DNA of 64,000 bases from Acorus gramineus (Eukaryota > Streptophyta > Magnoliopsida > Acorales > Acoraceae), in contig CM060856.1 of the NCBI GenBank assembly GCA_030737835.1, positions 8,039,670-8,103,669 of the forward strand. The letters are read 5' to 3'. Shown here piece after piece: positions 61,769 to 64,000 of this stretch (within the stretch, counting starts at the first letter, position 1; the number at the start of each line of letters is the position of its first letter). The notes under the pieces were generated by a model that was not told where the DNA came from, made no database searches, and worked only from the letters and a program-made list of their open reading frames with translations. Position numbers and translations under genes: made by a program.

Positions 61769-63669
61769 TTAGTTGAGCTGCACAGCTGAGTCATACACAG
61801 CCCCTGCCTTCCAATCGTTTGGTATAGCATTGTTAAGCTGGACAGACGTGGTTGCCCCGTCGTCCCCGACCAATGTCAAGCGCGCGTTCAGCGCTCCCCT
61901 GGGCGGGTTTGCCATGTCCCACACGGTGCCGAACGCCCTCCGCATCCCCCACCATTGCTGGCAGTCCTCCTGCACATTTCACTAAAACTTGATTAGCCCT
62001 CACATGGGACAGCAATTTACAAACTGATTTTGGTGGGCATGGGATCTATGGTTGGATCTCATCTATTCTTGTCAGTCTTCAATAAGAGACTGGTATGTGT
62101 CATCTCACGTGTTTAACATGTGAGTTATGTGACACTTTAAGTTATATCACGATTTTGGTTGGGTTTTGTCATTACCCTCCAAAGTTCGACATTGGTGATG
62201 TCCTGTTGGCCGGCCTGATATATGATCACAAAAGCGATGTAGTGGGGGTAGTTGCTGTGCTCCGTGACCTTGAACATGAGGTTGTACCCTGGGTATTGGC
62301 ATGGAATCCTGTGATAATTAATCATTAAGTTGTTAATGAAAGAAGGTAAAATATGACAACAAAGGAAGGTTTTAATTTGCTAAATCAAATAATGCAAAAG
62401 AAAAAAAGATCATAGGTTCAGGAAAATAAGATAATTAAATAACTATTAAATTGACATACATCTCAAATAGAAAACTTCAAGAGTGAAGGGTTTGATCCCT
62501 GTAGTTAGATTTTAATTTATTTATTTATTTGATGTAGACTTACATCTATGGTATTTAGTTTATTTGGTAAACATGGTTTGTAGATGGTCTTTGACATTTT
62601 CTCGACTAATGTTGAGATTCCTTGTGAAACTCAGCATGTCACAGTACAACATCATATTTTAAGATGAATGTATTATAATTTTTTTTTAATGGTCATGAAT
62701 TATTAATGAATGGTATACATGTCAACAGATCAAATGTGGAACAGAAGTGCTGAACTTATTACCCAATATCTATAATTAACGATATTTAAAACACAATATA
62801 ATGAAATTTTGAATGCAATGATTGTCCAATTTATTAGTTTTTATCCTAATTTTCTGATGATTACATTTATAATATTGTAGTATACTTTTTGAAGAATGAT
62901 ATCTATAATATATTTCCTATAATTATAAAATAAAAAAACATTACAATAAATATTATATCATAATTATATTTTTTTAGAAAGGATATTCTGGTACCCAAAT
63001 CCGTTTTAGAATCAAATGTTAATTTTTTTATGAATAATTGACAGGCTTTGAATGTTGCCCATGAGTATTGTTACAAAGGTTTTTATTTCTAACCCTAATT
63101 CCAATTCCATATCTGTTGATAAAAAATTATCAGAGCATATACTCACATTAACAAAGTATATCTTTCGTTAGAAATTTTTTATTTTTTATAAATGCATTTA
63201 TGCAATTCAGTGGAATATATGTTTTTTTTTTTTTTTTAATGAAAGTATACATCTCATTAAACGAGGTATATTATTTTTAAAAAATTTAAAACATGTGTAA
63301 AACTGAAATTGAAATTAGGGCTGTGCAAAACATTATCCATTGCCCATATATTTATAAATCCATATACTTATTAGTAGAAATACCTTTTGTACTGTATTTC
63401 AACCCCACCGTACGCCATGAGTTCCGAGGCGTAGTTCGGGGTGGCCAGCTTGGCGAAGGCGCCTGCGCTGAGGATGAAGTCGGTGTTGTCGCTGGCGCCG
63501 TGATCGGTGACGACGACGTTCACGCCTTTGTCGCTGCAGAGGCCGGGGTAGGTGCACTTCACCTGATAACAGGCGCCACAGCCGGAGCCGTTGTGGAATA
63601 GCCATGCGACCGCGCCGACATCTCCTCCATTTACGACCCGACCGAACTCTCCGTATCCGCATCCACCCC
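61769..63669 (-). CDS. Expansin-like B (EXLB) protein, 5' partial
   Basis: Secreted cell-wall protein related to expansins. Exons in gene order: 63669-63384, 62308-62176, 61969-61769, giving 205 visible residues. The exon with the signal peptide lies beyond the right edge; nothing suitable precedes the acceptor at 63671-63670. Domain 1 (double-psi barrel): GCGYGEFGRVVNGGDVGAV, GSGCGACYQVKCTYPGLC, VVVTDHGASDNTDFILS, ELMAYGGVEIQYKR. Domain 2 (grass-pollen-like, CBM63): IPCQYPGYNLMFKVTEHSN, AFVIIYQAGQQDITNVELW, EDCQQWWGMRRAFGTVWDMA, ending WKAGAVYDSAVQLN. The HFD motif of true alpha/beta expansins is not seen, as is usual for the EXLB group. Phases close at both junctions. GC content is high in exon 63384-63669. 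Confidence 0.93.
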
Positions 63670-64000
63670 CTGTGTGATTTAAAAATGCACGTTCATTGAA
63701 AAGTTAAAAATCTTTCATTAATTAAAAAAAATATATAATAATGGTATCTCATTAGTGGATTTTGATGGATGTTTTTTAGTGATAATATATGGATGAAAAA
63801 TGAAAGAAAGTGACGCTATGTTCGAGTTGGATAAGTGATGGAAAATAATTTTTTATTTTAATAATTTTTATTATTTATGCATGTGATGGATGGAAAGGGA
63901 TAGAATCATTTTACATAAACTTCTCTCACGTGCACTTGTATGCTTTTTCTTATTTGACACGAGCTAGTTTTCTGTATGCACAAGCACACCTTTAATCTTG
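63670..64000. other. Intron of the expansin-like gene up to the window edge
   Basis: AT-rich, no first exon found; presumed intronic. Confidence 0.5.

Noticed and set aside
1..64000. CRISPR arrays, bacterial operons, rRNA or intact tRNA genes
   Set aside because: None seen; the window is plant nuclear DNA and the tandem arrays found are transposon parts.

Overview
The window is nuclear DNA of a flowering plant. It has GT-AG introns of 0.1 to 2.5 kb, AT-rich spacers packed with short inverted-repeat transposons, teloboxes near transcript starts, and protein families found in land plants (ORANGE, U-type cyclin, expansin-like B, PEPPER-type KH protein, GATA factor with an ASX-type domain). I cannot place the species.

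Left to right. 384-3986 (+): the last seven exons of a GATA26/27-like gene whose first exon lies left of the window. 5707-6630 (-): an intronless unknown gene. 6631-22256: about 15 kb with no gene I can support, holding several MITE families, a 1.1-kb and a 2.8-kb non-autonomous element, and a 0.9-kb element with inverted subterminal arrays. 22257-25372 (+): a two-exon U-type cyclin (CYCU4;1-like), followed by a fold-back element with a 9-bp target duplication. 29344-32732 (-): a five-exon gene of the At5g43822 family, which resembles human C1orf109/AIRIM at its C-terminus. 37505-38288 (+): a TATA/telobox promoter followed by four candidate C/D-box snoRNAs in a row, each with a closing terminal stem. 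40200-45000: a decayed Ty1/copia element with an inverted LTR piece at its left edge and a MITE inside it. 45950-53202 (+): the complete eight-exon ORANGE (OR) gene, with a hAT-like element in intron 2 and a Tourist-like MITE in intron 5. 54572-61270 (+): a complete six-exon PEPPER-like triple-KH gene, with a palindromic MITE, a tandem-repeat element and an antisense LINE fragment in its introns. 61769-63669 (-): the last three exons of an expansin-like B gene whose first exon lies right of the window.

The genes do not form a pathway; this is ordinary plant gene order separated by repeats. All exon models were joined by eye: reading phase closes at every junction and the conserved family motifs run across them. 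The most unusual items are the snoRNA cluster and several repeat structures: the inverted 33-bp arrays, the 9-bp-TSD fold-back element, and the GC-rich palindromic MITE in the KH gene.
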